Part shown: piece after piece, positions 54,765 to 64,000 of the stretch
Position numbering within the stretch: position 1 is the first letter of the stretch
Layout of the letters: each line of letters begins with the position of its first letter
DNA from: Rhodospirillales bacterium
GTDB lineage: Bacteria; Pseudomonadota; Alphaproteobacteria; Acetobacterales; Acetobacteraceae
Assembly: GCA_947447625.1 (NCBI GenBank)
Contig: CANFKS010000007.1
Location: forward strand, 1-64,000
DNA length: 64,000 nucleotides
Reading direction: 5' to 3'
The notes under the pieces: model-generated
Database searches by the model: none
Told to the model about the DNA's origin: nothing
The model's input: only the letters and a program-made list of their open reading frames with translations
Position numbers and translations under genes: made by a program

Positions 54765-56399
54765 CTATTTGACGAGGTAATCCTTGTATGTGTCGCGCAG
54801 GATCATCTTGTGGACCTTCCCCGTCGCGGTGTGCGGCAGTTCCGGCAGGACGAGGACGTCGTCGGGCTTCCACCAGGTGGCGATCTTGCCGTCGAAGATA
54901 TCCATCACGCTCGCGCGATCGATTTCGTGGCCCGGTTTGGCGGTGAGGATGAGGAGGGGGCGTTCGTCCCATTTGGGATGACGGGCAGCGATGATGGCGG
55001 CCTCGGCCACGTCGGGATGGCCGACGGCGATGTTCTCGAGTTGCACGGAGGAGATCCATTCGCCGCCGGATTTGATCACATCCTTGGCGCGGTCGGTGAT
55101 TTCCATGAAGCCGTCGGGGTCGATGGTGGCGATGTCGCCGGTTGAGAACCAGCCTTCGGCATCGAGCGCGGAGTCGGGCGCATCGCCGAAATAGGCCGAG
55201 CAGACCCAGGGTCCGCGCACTTGCAGGAGGCCGAAGGCAAGGCCGTCCCACGGCAGGGCGGCGCCCTCGGCGTCGATGATGCGCATTTCCACGCCCCACA
55301 GGGCGCGGCCCTGTTTTTCCTTGAGGCGCAGGAGAGCATCGCCGGTGAGGTCGGCGTTGGCGGCATTGGGCTGGCAGTAGGTGCCGACCGGGGACATTTC
55401 GGTCATTCCCCAGCCTTGGCCGAGTTCGACGCCGTATTCGGTTTCGAAAGCCTCGGTCATCGAGCGCGGCACGGCGGAACCGCCGACGGTCAGGCGACGC
55501 ACGGTGTCGATACGCTCGCCCGAGGCGCGAAGATGTTGCAGCAAGCCAAGCCAGACGGTGGGGACGCCGCAGGAGATCGTCACCTTTTCGGTGTTCAACA
55601 GGGCGGCGATGGAGGCGCCGTCGAGGTGGCGGCCGGGCATGATGATGGAGGCGCCGGCCATGGGGGCGGAGTATGGGATGCCCCAGGCGTTGACATGGAA
55701 CATCGGGACAACCGGCAGAATGCGATCGACGGCCCGGATGCCGATCACGTCACCCACATTGACAGCCAGGGCGTGGAGCAGGGTGGAGCGGTGGCTGTAG
55801 AGCACGCCCTTGGGGCGCCCGGTGGTGCCCGAGGTGTAGCAGAGCGAGGCGGCGCTGCGTTCGTCGAACTCGGGCCAGACGTAATTGTCGTCGGCGGCGG
55901 CGATGAGGTCTTCGTAGCAGAGCAGGTCCATCCCCGGGGGAAGGGCGAGGGCGGGCATTTCGGCCGCACTGCCGATGATGACAATGGCACGGACGGTGGC
56001 GGCGATGCGCGGGGCCACGGCGGCGACGAGCGGCGCGAAGACCGGGTCGACGAAAATGATGCGGTCGGTGGCGTGGCTGACGACGTAGGCGACGTCGTCG
56101 GGGGCGAGGCGGGGGTTGATGGTGTGGCAGATCGCGCCGGTGCCGGAGATGGCGTAGTAGAGTTCGAGGTGCCGGCAGGAGTTGAGCGCGATCGTGGCCA
56201 CCCGGTCTTCGGCGCTTATGCCGAGCGCGATCAGGGCCTTGGCGAGACGGCGGGCGCGGCGCTCGATTGCGTCATAGGTGCTGCGCGCGATGCTGCCGTC
56301 GATGTTTTTGGAGACAACCTCGCTCTTGGCGTGCTGGCGGGCCGCATGGGTGATGATCGACGAGATCATCAGCGGGCGGTCCTGCATCAATCCGAACAT
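54765..56399 (-). CDS. Long-chain fatty-acid--CoA ligase / AMP-dependent synthetase
   Basis: '[28 protein letters not shown]', '[42 protein letters not shown]'. Start [11 protein letters not shown] at 56399. Confidence 0.92.
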   Translation of the reverse strand: MFGLMQDRPLMISSIITHAARQHAKSEVVSKNIDGSIARSTYDAIERRARRLAKALIALGISAEDRVATIALNSCRHLELYYAISGTGAICHTINPRLAPDDVAYVVSHATDRIIFVDPVFAPLVAAVAPRIAATVRAIVIIGSAAEMPALALPPGMDLLCYEDLIAAADDNYVWPEFDERSAASLCYTSGTTGRPKGVLYSHRSTLLHALAVNVGDVIGIRAVDRILPVVPMFHVNAWGIPYSAPMAGASIIMPGRHLDGASIAALLNTEKVTISCGVPTVWLGLLQHLRASGERIDTVRRLTVGGSAVPRSMTEAFETEYGVELGQGWGMTEMSPVGTYCQPNAANADLTGDALLRLKEKQGRALWGVEMRIIDAEGAALPWDGLAFGLLQVRGPWVCSAYFGDAPDSALDAEGWFSTGDIATIDPDGFMEITDRAKDVIKSGGEWISSVQLENIAVGHPDVAEAAIIAARHPKWDERPLLILTAKPGHEIDRASVMDIFDGKIATWWKPDDVLVLPELPHTATGKVHKMILRDTYKDYLVK

Positions 56400-56554
56400 C
56401 TTGTTTATCCTTCCCGGCGGTTCGAACGACTCTGGCGGTCGGTCTTGGAAATCGTTGGGGAGGGCTAGCACATTTCGCGGTGGGGCGGGAGGGCGGGAGG
56501 GCGTAAGGCGTGCCCTTGCCCGGAAATCCGGGCAAGGGGGTCGGTTTTGTGCCG

Positions 56555-56875
56555 TCAGATATCCTCGACGGCGGGGATTTCCTCGATGGGATCATCGTCG
56601 TCGTCGTCATCGGGGGGATCGATGGTTTCGAGATCAGCGTCGATATCCTCCGCGTCCTCGGAGGCGCCATCGGGGGTCACCGGGTCAGTCGATACGGGCT
56701 GCGGCCGGTTCTGCCAGCTTTTGGGTGGAGAGCGCGTGGATTGGCTCCAGCGCGGGCGATGTCCGGCCTGCACCGTGCCGCATTTCGGGCACAGGATGGG
56801 GCTGCGGTTGAGATCGAAAAAACGGCAGGCGCAGTTGGTGCAGGTCACCTTCAGGCCAAGTTCGGGATTACCCAT
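56555..56875 (-). CDS. FYDLN-acid domain protein (TIGR02300-type)
   Basis: 106 aa; 'CRFFDLNRSPILCPKCGTV' zinc-ribbon-like N-terminus with an acidic tail (DDDDDDD). Confidence 0.85.
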   Translation of the reverse strand: MGNPELGLKVTCTNCACRFFDLNRSPILCPKCGTVQAGHRPRWSQSTRSPPKSWQNRPQPVSTDPVTPDGASEDAEDIDADLETIDPPDDDDDDDPIEEIPAVEDI

Positions 56876-57108
56876 TCCGTCAGGACCTCAGATCGCCGGC
56901 GCGGAGGTCAGCCGCTCCGAACAGGTTCTGGCAAGGGCGCAGTCGGGCGCCGCCATGCCGGGCCTCGTCCAATCCGGTCGTTTCATAGTCGGGGTACTCC
57001 CGTGCGGGGAAGCGATGCTCGACCCGGCGACAAAAAAATTCCGTCACTGGCACCAGTTGGGGATGATGCCAGGGGATTACATCGGGGCAGAGCAATATTT
57101 CTGCCCGA

Positions 57109-57888
57109 TCAGGCCGGAAAATGCACCTCGACGCCAGACCGGCGGCGCAGCTCGTCGTCGCGGATGGCACATTCGCCAACCGGATAGTCGCGAGCCTCCG
57201 CGGTGCAGAGCCAGGCGACGATGCGGGCGGGCAGCTCGGCGGGTTGCAGCGCCTCGATGGGCAATTTGGCGACAGGGCCGATGCCGGTCGCGCGGATGGT
57301 GCGCTGCATGTCGGTCAGCACCGTGCCGGGGGCGAAGCCGTAGGTGCGCAGGCCCTGTGCCCCGTATTCGAGGTCGAGCGCGCGGGTGAGCATCACGAGG
57401 GCGGCCTTGGAGGTGCAGTACGCAGACCAGCCTTCGACCGGGCGATGCCCGGCGCCGGAGCTGATGTTGACGATGACGCCTTTGGTTTCAAGCAGATGGG
57501 GCAAGGTGGCGTGGCAGGCATACATCGCGCCGTTGAGGTTGATGTCCATCAGACGGACCCATTCGGCAGGGTCCGTATCGAGGAAGCGGCCGATCGGGTC
57601 GATCACGCCAGCATTGTTGATAAGGTGATCGATGCGACCGAACGCGGCGATGGTGGCAGCAACGGCGGCCTTGACGGCCACGGGATCCGCGACATCGCAG
57701 GTCAGGCCGATGGCCGAGCCGCCGGCTGCGTTGATGCTGGCTGCGATGGCGTCCACGGCGTCGCGCCGGCGGGCTGCGAGGGCGACGCGGGCCCCGCGGG
57801 CGGCGAGGCTGTCGGCGATGGCGGCGCCGAGGCCGACGGAGGCGCCCATTACGAGGCTGACGGTGCCCAGGAGCGAAGTGTCGGTCAT
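57109..57888 (-). CDS. SDR-family oxidoreductase
   Basis: 259 aa; '[31 protein letters not shown]', 'LINNAGV', '[19 protein letters not shown]'. Confidence 0.9.
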   Translation of the reverse strand: MTDTSLLGTVSLVMGASVGLGAAIADSLAARGARVALAARRRDAVDAIAASINAAGGSAIGLTCDVADPVAVKAAVAATIAAFGRIDHLINNAGVIDPIGRFLDTDPAEWVRLMDINLNGAMYACHATLPHLLETKGVIVNISSGAGHRPVEGWSAYCTSKAALVMLTRALDLEYGAQGLRTYGFAPGTVLTDMQRTIRATGIGPVAKLPIEALQPAELPARIVAWLCTAEARDYPVGECAIRDDELRRRSGVEVHFPA

Positions 57889-58068
57889 TGGAGAGGGCCT
57901 TTCGAGCGCAAACAGGAGACGGAGGCTTGCCCTGCGTTAAACCCCTGTCAAGCCGGCTTGGCTACCGTGCGGCTCCGGCACCTTGCCCGGAGGCTGCCTT
58001 TGGTGCATGTGACCGCCGCGAATTCCCCCGTACCTGCGCTTGACGGTACCCGTATCAATGAGGACGAG

Positions 58069-59283
58069 ATGGCAAAGATCAAAGTCAAGACCCCGGTTGT
58101 CGAGCTCGACGGCGACGAGATGACCCGGATCATCTGGGGTTTCATCAAGGACAAGCTGATCCTGCCCTACCTCGATATCGACCTGAAATACTACGATCTC
58201 GGCATCGAGTACCGCGACCAGACGGATGACCAGGTGACGATCGATTCCGCGCACGCGATCCGGCAATACGGCGTGGGCGTCAAATGCGCCACCATCACGC
58301 CGGACGAGGCCCGCGTCGAGGAGTTCAAACTCAAAAAGATGTGGCGTTCGCCCAACGGCACCATCCGCAACATCCTCGACGGCACGATCTTCCGCGAGCC
58401 GATCATCTGCAAAAACGTGCCGCGCCTGGTATCGCATTGGTCCAAGCCCGTGGTGATCGGGCGTCACGCCTATGGTGACATCTATCGCGCCACCGAATTC
58501 AAGGTGCCGGCGCCCGGCAAGGTGACGATCAACTACCAGCCGGCCGATGGCGGCCCGTTGCAGGTGATGGAAGTCCATGATTTCAAGGGCCCCGGCGTGG
58601 CCATGGGCATGCACAACACGACCGCCTCGATCGAAGGCTTTGCCCGCGCGTCCTTCAACTACGGTCTGGCGCGCAACTATCCGGTGTATCTGTCGACCAA
58701 AAACACCATCCTCAAGGCCTATGACGGCGTGTTCAAGGACGTCTTCGAGGCCGTCTTCAACGCCGAATTCAAGGACCGTTTCGATGCCGCGAAGCTCACC
58801 TACGAGCATCGCCTGATCGACGACATGGTGGCCTGCGCCCTGAAGTGGGAAGGCGGCTATGTGTGGGCCTGCAAAAACTATGACGGCGACGTGCAGTCCG
58901 ACATCGTGGCACAGGGCTTCGGCTCGCTCGGCCTGATGACCTCGGTGCTGCTGTCGCCCGATGGCAACACGGTCGAGAGCGAGGCGGCGCATGGCACGGT
59001 GACGCGGCATTATCGCGAGCACCAGAAGGGCCGCGAGACCTCGACCAACCCGATCGCCTCGATCTTCGCCTGGACGCGCGGCCTGATCTATCGCGGCCAG
59101 TTCGACGGTACGCCGGATGTCACCGGCTTCGCCGAGACCCTCGAGCGCGTCTGCATCGAGACGGTTGAGGCCGGCCACATGACGAAGGATCTCGCGAGCC
59201 TGATTTCGAGGGAGCAGCCCTGGATGAACACCCAGAATTTCCTCGCGAAAATCGATGAAAACCTGAAGAAGGCGATGGCCTGA
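58069..59283 (+). CDS. icd: NADP-dependent isocitrate dehydrogenase
   Basis: 404 aa; [50 protein letters not shown]; '[35 protein letters not shown]'. Confidence 0.95.
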   Translation: MAKIKVKTPVVELDGDEMTRIIWGFIKDKLILPYLDIDLKYYDLGIEYRDQTDDQVTIDSAHAIRQYGVGVKCATITPDEARVEEFKLKKMWRSPNGTIRNILDGTIFREPIICKNVPRLVSHWSKPVVIGRHAYGDIYRATEFKVPAPGKVTINYQPADGGPLQVMEVHDFKGPGVAMGMHNTTASIEGFARASFNYGLARNYPVYLSTKNTILKAYDGVFKDVFEAVFNAEFKDRFDAAKLTYEHRLIDDMVACALKWEGGYVWACKNYDGDVQSDIVAQGFGSLGLMTSVLLSPDGNTVESEAAHGTVTRHYREHQKGRETSTNPIASIFAWTRGLIYRGQFDGTPDVTGFAETLERVCIETVEAGHMTKDLASLISREQPWMNTQNFLAKIDENLKKAMA

Positions 59284-59363
59284 GCCTGATCCCGTCTGCT
59301 CCCTTCCGGCCTGCCGGGGGGGAGCAAAGCGGTGCGCCGGGCGCGATCCGCTCGACCCGGGCG

Positions 59364-60503
59364 GTGTTTCTGGTCCTCGGCATCGTCACCGCCGCCTGGG
59401 CCCCGCTGGTCCCTGATCTGAAACTTCGTCTTTCCCTCGATGATGCCCAACTCGGGCTGATGCTGCTGTGCATCGGCGGCGGGTCGCTGCTGGCAGCGCC
59501 GGTGACGGGGCTGGTCGTGGCGCGGGTGGGCTGCCGCGCGGTGATGCTGGGGCTTGGTGTGCTGTTCTGCGCGGCGCTGCCGGCCCTCACCGTGATGCAA
59601 GGGGTCCCGATGACGGCGCTGACGCTTGCGGTCTTCGGCGCCACGATCGCGGGGATCGATGTGGCGATGAACATCCAGGCCGTCGCGGTTGAACGGGCGG
59701 CGGAGCGGCCGATGATGTCGGGGTTTCATGGGCTGTTCAGCCTGGGGGGATTGTTCGGGGCCTCGCTGGTCAGCGTGATGCTGGCGCTCGGGGCGTCTGC
59801 GTTGCCGGCGGCGCTGGTGCTGGCGGGGGGCGGGCTTGTGGTGCTGCTGTCGCAGGCACCTTGGATGATGCCTCGGGGGATGATGCCTCGGGGGATGACG
59901 CCTCGGGGGATGATGGCCGGGGCGGAGGGGCCGCGCGCCGTGATGGCGCTGCCGCATGGGCGGCTGGTGCTGATCGGCGGGCTGTGTTTCATCGGCTTTA
60001 TGGCCGAGGGCGCGGTGCACGACTGGACGGCGGTTCTCCTGCGATTTCATCGCGATGCCGGGCCGGGCACCGCGGGGCTGGCCTATGCAGCCTTCGCAAG
60101 CGCCATGACGCTGGGGCGGCTCTCCGGGGATGCGGTGTTGAAGCGCGTGGCGCCGGTATGGGTGTTGTCGGTGGGCGCAGCGCTGGCGGCGGCAGGCTTC
60201 CTGCTGATGACGGCGGTGCCGAGCGTCGCGGCCGCGCTGGTGGGGTGTGCGCTGATCGGGCTTGGGGAGGCCAATGTGGTGCCGGCATTGTTCAGCGCGG
60301 CGGCGCGCGACGGACGGGTCGATCCGAGCGTGGCAATCGCGGCGGTGGCTTCGCCCGGCTATGTCGGGCTGCTCGCCGGACCCGCTTTGATCGGTCTGGC
60401 TGCCCAGGCCACCACCTTGCCCATCGCCCTTGGCGGCGCCGGGCTGCTGCTGCTGCTGATCACCGCAACCGCCCGCGTTGCCGCGCGCGAGGAGCCCGCA
60501 TGA
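59364..60503 (+). CDS. MFS transporter
   Basis: 379 aa multi-TM; 'GFHGLFSLGGLFGASLVS'. Start uncertain; the frame may open upstream. Confidence 0.8.
   Translation: MFLVLGIVTAAWAPLVPDLKLRLSLDDAQLGLMLLCIGGGSLLAAPVTGLVVARVGCRAVMLGLGVLFCAALPALTVMQGVPMTALTLAVFGATIAGIDVAMNIQAVAVERAAERPMMSGFHGLFSLGGLFGASLVSVMLALGASALPAALVLAGGGLVVLLSQAPWMMPRGMMPRGMTPRGMMAGAEGPRAVMALPHGRLVLIGGLCFIGFMAEGAVHDWTAVLLRFHRDAGPGTAGLAYAAFASAMTLGRLSGDAVLKRVAPVWVLSVGAALAAAGFLLMTAVPSVAAALVGCALIGLGEANVVPALFSAAARDGRVDPSVAIAAVASPGYVGLLAGPALIGLAAQATTLPIALGGAGLLLLLITATARVAAREEPA
59865..59919 (+). repeat. 15-bp in-frame tandem repeat (MMPRG)n inside the MFS gene
   Basis: atgatgcctcggggg atgatgcctcggggg atgacgcctcggggg atgatggccg: about 3.6 copies, encodes MMPRGMMPRGMTPRGMMAG. 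Confidence 0.85.
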
Positions 60504-61882
60504 CCCAGCCTGTCCTGATCGATGTCGATTTGCCCGAGTTTGGTGAGCCCAGTGTTCAACCCTCGATCCCGCGGGCGACGTATGAGGCCCGCGTCTGCGC
60601 GGCGTTGAAGCGGGCCGAAGCGGCGGGGTTCGCCGCCCTCGCGGTCTATGGCGATCGCGAGCATGCCGCCAATGTGGCGTATCTGACAGGCTACGATCCG
60701 CGCTTCGAGGAGGCGCTGCTGCTGCTCGTGCCAGGGCTGCGTCCGGCGCTGCTGGTCGGCAACGAGGGGTGGTCCTACGCGGAACTTGCGGCCGGCAGCT
60801 TCGATCGCCTGCTGTGCCAAACCTTCTCGCTGCCCGGTCAGCCGCGCGGCAATCAATTGCCGCTGCCGGCGCTGCTGGCCGAGGCCGGATTGCGGCCGGG
60901 GATGCGGATCGGCGCGGTGGGCTGGAAAATTTTCGAGCCGTCCGATCCTGGCGCCACCGAGGCGTGGCTCGATCTGCCCGAATTCATCGCTCAGGCGCTG
61001 CGGGCAATCGGGTCGGTCGCCAATGCCACGGCACTCTTCCAGAATCCGGCGGACGGGCTGCGCGCGATCAACGAGGTCGACCAGCTCGCCTGTTTCGAAT
61101 TTGCCGCGACCTATAGTTCGTCCGCCCTCAAGCGGGTGCTGTTCGGGTTGCGGCCCGGCATGAGCGAGCTGGAAGCGGCGCGGTTGATGGCGCTGCCGGG
61201 GTTGCCGCTCGCGTGCCATACCATGCTCTCCGCCGGGGAGCGGGCCTCGCGCGGGCTGCCGAGCCCGAGTGCGCGGATTATCCGCCAGGGCGATCCTTTC
61301 ACGATGGCCTGGGGCATTCAGGGCGCGCTCAATGCGCGGGCCGGCTTCGTGGTCCGCGATGCCAGCGAGTTGCCCGAGGGAATCCGCGACTATGTCGGAA
61401 AGCTCGCCGCGCCCTATTTCGCCGCCGTGGCGGCATGGTATCGCGCGGTCGGCATCGGCACCACCGGCGGCGAACTCTACGCCATCATCGAGCGCCATCT
61501 CGGTGACCCGTTTTTCGGCGTCGGGCTCAATCCCGGCCATCTCATCCATATCGACGAATGGATGCACTCGCCGATCTTCCCGGACAGCACGATCGCGCTG
61601 CGCTCCGGTATGGCGATTCAGGTCGATGTGATCCCGGCCACCCATTCGCCCTGGTTCACCACCAACATCGAGGACGGCATCGCCTTGGCCGACGCTGCCC
61701 TGCGCGCCGATTTCGCGGCCGCTTACCCCGAGGCCTGGCGCCGCATCCAGGCGCGGCGCGGCTTCATGACCGCAATGCTGGGCCTTGAACTCAAGCCCGA
61801 AGTGCTGCCGTTCAGCAACATTCCGGCCTATCTGCCGCCATTCCTGCTCGCGCCAGGCCGGGTGCTGGCATTGCGGGAATAG
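60500..61882 (+). CDS. M24 family metallopeptidase (Xaa-Pro peptidase-like)
   Basis: Start MTQPVLIDVDLPEFGEPSVQPSIPRATYEARV; N-terminal creatinase-like 'ALAVYGDREHAANVAYLTGYDPRFEEALLLLVPGLRPALLVGNEGW'. Confidence 0.75.
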   Translation: MTQPVLIDVDLPEFGEPSVQPSIPRATYEARVCAALKRAEAAGFAALAVYGDREHAANVAYLTGYDPRFEEALLLLVPGLRPALLVGNEGWSYAELAAGSFDRLLCQTFSLPGQPRGNQLPLPALLAEAGLRPGMRIGAVGWKIFEPSDPGATEAWLDLPEFIAQALRAIGSVANATALFQNPADGLRAINEVDQLACFEFAATYSSSALKRVLFGLRPGMSELEAARLMALPGLPLACHTMLSAGERASRGLPSPSARIIRQGDPFTMAWGIQGALNARAGFVVRDASELPEGIRDYVGKLAAPYFAAVAAWYRAVGIGTTGGELYAIIERHLGDPFFGVGLNPGHLIHIDEWMHSPIFPDSTIALRSGMAIQVDVIPATHSPWFTTNIEDGIALADAALRADFAAAYPEAWRRIQARRGFMTAMLGLELKPEVLPFSNIPAYLPPFLLAPGRVLALRE

Positions 61883-61947
61883 ACATTCCTTCACAAACGC
61901 CTCCGCTCACCCACATCATGGCCATGCTCCAACAGGGACCCCCCCGC

Positions 61948-62811
61948 ATGAACGACCTGCACGGCCTCTCCGGCCTCCAGAACTACCCGCTCGCCCGCCG
62001 CGGCCTGATGATGACCGGGCTGATATCCGGGCTGACGCTCGCGACGACCCGGGTCGAGGCCCAGGTGATCACCACCGACACCACCGGGATCGAGGCTGGC
62101 GAAGTCAGGATCCCGGTTGGCGATACCGACCTGCCCGGGTATTTCGCAAAGCCCGCCGGTGCGGGGCCATTCCCCATCGTGGTGGTGATCGAGGAGATCT
62201 TCGGCGTTCATGACTACATCAAGGACACCTGCCGCCGCTTCGCCAAGGCAGGCTACGCAGCCGTCGCGCCGGAACTCTATGCACGCCTCGGTGATCTTTC
62301 GAAAATGACCGATGTCGGCCAAATCGTCAGCCAAGTGATCAGCAAAGCACCCGACGCCCGCCTGCTTCAGGACCTTGACGGCGCTGTCGCCTTCGCCGCT
62401 GCCCATGGCGGTGCCGCCACCCGCCTTGGTGTCACCGGTTTCTGCCGTGGTGGCCGCAACACCTGGCTCTATGCCGCCCATAATCCGAACCTCAAGGCTG
62501 CGGTGGCCTGGTACGGCCCGGTCATGGGCGCCGTGTCCGAGCTTCAACCGAAAACCGCGACCGACGTGGCCGGCGACCTGAAATGTCCGCTGCTTGGCCT
62601 CTACGGCGGCAAAGATACCGGCATCAAAGTCGATGACGTCCAGGCCGCCGCCGCCAAAGCCAAGGCAGCGGGCAAATCAGTCGAAATCATGGTCTACCCC
62701 GACGCCCCCCACGGCTTCCACGCGGATTACCGGCCGAGCTACCGCGCTGCGGAGGCCATCGATGGCTTCAACCGCCTGCTTGGCTTCTTCAAGGCCCACG
62801 GCGCGGTCTGA
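61948..62811 (+). CDS. Dienelactone hydrolase family protein with Tat-like leader
   Basis: 'NYPLARRGLMMTGLISGLTLATTRVEAQ' leader; 'FPIVVVIEEIFGVHDYIKDTCRRFAKAGYAAVAPELYAR', 'TGFCRGGRNTWLYAA', 'YPDAPHGFHADYRPSY'. An alternative ATG lies at 61918. Confidence 0.88.
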   Translation: MNDLHGLSGLQNYPLARRGLMMTGLISGLTLATTRVEAQVITTDTTGIEAGEVRIPVGDTDLPGYFAKPAGAGPFPIVVVIEEIFGVHDYIKDTCRRFAKAGYAAVAPELYARLGDLSKMTDVGQIVSQVISKAPDARLLQDLDGAVAFAAAHGGAATRLGVTGFCRGGRNTWLYAAHNPNLKAAVAWYGPVMGAVSELQPKTATDVAGDLKCPLLGLYGGKDTGIKVDDVQAAAAKAKAAGKSVEIMVYPDAPHGFHADYRPSYRAAEAIDGFNRLLGFFKAHGAV

Positions 62812-62888
62812 TCGCGGACACGCGGCGGCGCAGCGGGGCCAGGGCAGAGCCCTGGCCTTGCTTGCGTCCCGCCCCCGGTTCTCCGGGT

Positions 62889-64000
62889 TCAGTCGAGCGT
62901 GGCCAGCAGGCCAGCGATCAATTTGCCGCGGCGGACCAAGCTGTCGATTTGGATGTGTTCGCCGAGCGTGTGCATGCCCGCGCCGGAGACCCCGAGGCCG
63001 TCGAGGGTCGGGATTCCCAGGGCGCCGGTGAAGTTGCCGTCCGAACCGCCGCCGGAGCTTTGCGCCGGGATCGCGAAGCCGAGGGATTGGGCGATGCGTT
63101 CGGCTTTGGCGTGAAGCGCCATGGTGCGTTCATCGGGTTCCCAGACCGGGCGGGTGACGGTTTGTTCGACTTTGAACTGAACGTCGTTGCCAGTGGGCCG
63201 GAGCGCGAGCATGGCGGCAACGCCGCGGTCGAGGTCGTCCTGCTTTTTCGCCATCGACAGGGCTTCGGCTGTGCAGGTGGTGGTCACGCAGTTCACCCAT
63301 TGGCCGCCGTTGATGACGCCGACGGAGAAGGTGCAGTCATCGGTGGTCATGTCTTCGACAGCGATGAGTTGGCGGGCCATTTCCCGGATGGCGGAACGGC
63401 CATCGGCGAGGCGGGCGCCGGCGTGGCTGGGTTTTCCGGTCGATTCCATGCGGAAGCGCGCGATCGCGTAGCGCCCGGTGACGACACCGCCGTCGGGGCG
63501 GGCGGGTTCGGGGATGAGGACGTATTTGTGCCGGCTCGCTTCGGCTTCGATGAGGTCTCGGGTACTGGGGGAGCCCACTTCCTCGTCGGAGGTGAACAGC
63601 ACGGTAACGGGCAGGTTGGTCGGGATGCCGGCGCGCTGGAGTTGGCGGATTGCTTCGAGAGCGATGTAATTGCCGCCCTTCATGTCGCAGATGCCGGGGC
63701 CGTAGCACCGGTCGGCCTCGCGGCGGAAGGGCAGGTGGGCTAGCGTGCCGACCGGGTGGACGGTGTCCATATGGCCCATCACGAGGATGCCGGGGTCGCG
63801 TGAGGTGTGGTTGAAGGTGGCGCGGATACAGTCGCCGAACCCCATGCGCCCGGCGATGCGGCTGATCTGGGCGCCCATGATAGCAAGGTCGCGGCCGGCG
63901 AGATCCATCATGCGGTTGACGGCGGCGGCGTCATAGGTCGGGCTTTCGCACTCGATCCAGGGCCTGAGCCCTTCGAGCATGGTTGTGGTGTCGAAGGGCA
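62889..64000 (-). CDS. M20 family peptidase (glutamate carboxypeptidase-like), probably extends past the window
   Basis: 'DPGILVMGHMDTVHPVGTLAHLPFRREADRCYGPGICDMKGGNYIALEAI', 'LFTSDEEVGSPSTRDLIE', 'SSGGGSDGNFTGALGIPTLDGLGVSGAGMHT'. The frame stays open upstream of the first ATG in the window. Confidence 0.88.
   Translation of the reverse strand, partial: PFDTTTMLEGLRPWIECESPTYDAAAVNRMMDLAGRDLAIMGAQISRIAGRMGFGDCIRATFNHTSRDPGILVMGHMDTVHPVGTLAHLPFRREADRCYGPGICDMKGGNYIALEAIRQLQRAGIPTNLPVTVLFTSDEEVGSPSTRDLIEAEASRHKYVLIPEPARPDGGVVTGRYAIARFRMESTGKPSHAGARLADGRSAIREMARQLIAVEDMTTDDCTFSVGVINGGQWVNCVTTTCTAEALSMAKKQDDLDRGVAAMLALRPTGNDVQFKVEQTVTRPVWEPDERTMALHAKAERIAQSLGFAIPAQSSGGGSDGNFTGALGIPTLDGLGVSGAGMHTLGEHIQIDSLVRRGKLIAGLLATLD

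Noticed and set aside
56880-57179. 99-aa minus-strand ORF between the FYDLN protein and the SDR gene
   Set aside because: No recognisable family and it overlaps the SDR gene end; insufficient support to call.
1-64000. CRISPR array, tRNA or rRNA genes
   Set aside because: No regularly spaced direct repeats and no tRNA T-loop/cloverleaf or conserved rRNA segments were noticed by eye. A tRNAscan-SE/Infernal run would be needed for certainty.

Overview
High-GC 64 kb chromosomal window. The gene content suggests an alphaproteobacterium, probably Acetobacteraceae-like (inference). I support about 47 protein-coding genes, two multi-lesion pseudogenes, one internally deleted IS30-type element, and two dispersed intergenic palindromic repeat families. 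No rRNA, tRNA or CRISPR array was recognised. Housekeeping or recognisable genes include glnE, bcp-type peroxiredoxin, a large AsmA-like protein, aroE, a YhaO/YhaN (SbcCD-like) pair, dsbB, an ATP-dependent DNA ligase with its associated exonuclease, dnaE, a FYDLN-acid protein and icd. The most interesting region is ~38.6-45.0 kb. It is a compact divergent cluster of a non-pyrrolysine MttB-family methyltransferase, a ferredoxin/ASKHA (RACo/RamA-like) corrinoid-reactivation protein, a 'virulence factor' small protein, a BHMT/MetH-type homocysteine methyltransferase, a corrinoid-binding protein and a DUF1638 protein. Together these look like a dispersed methionine synthase in which an MttB-type (quaternary amine) methyl donor module replaces the folate module. 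A second MttB paralogue sits at 25.3-26.8 kb, translationally coupled to an M20 amidohydrolase. The 12.9-18.4 kb region is a decaying accessory segment (rfbF pseudogene, extracellular-solute-binding-protein pseudogene, IS30 remnant).
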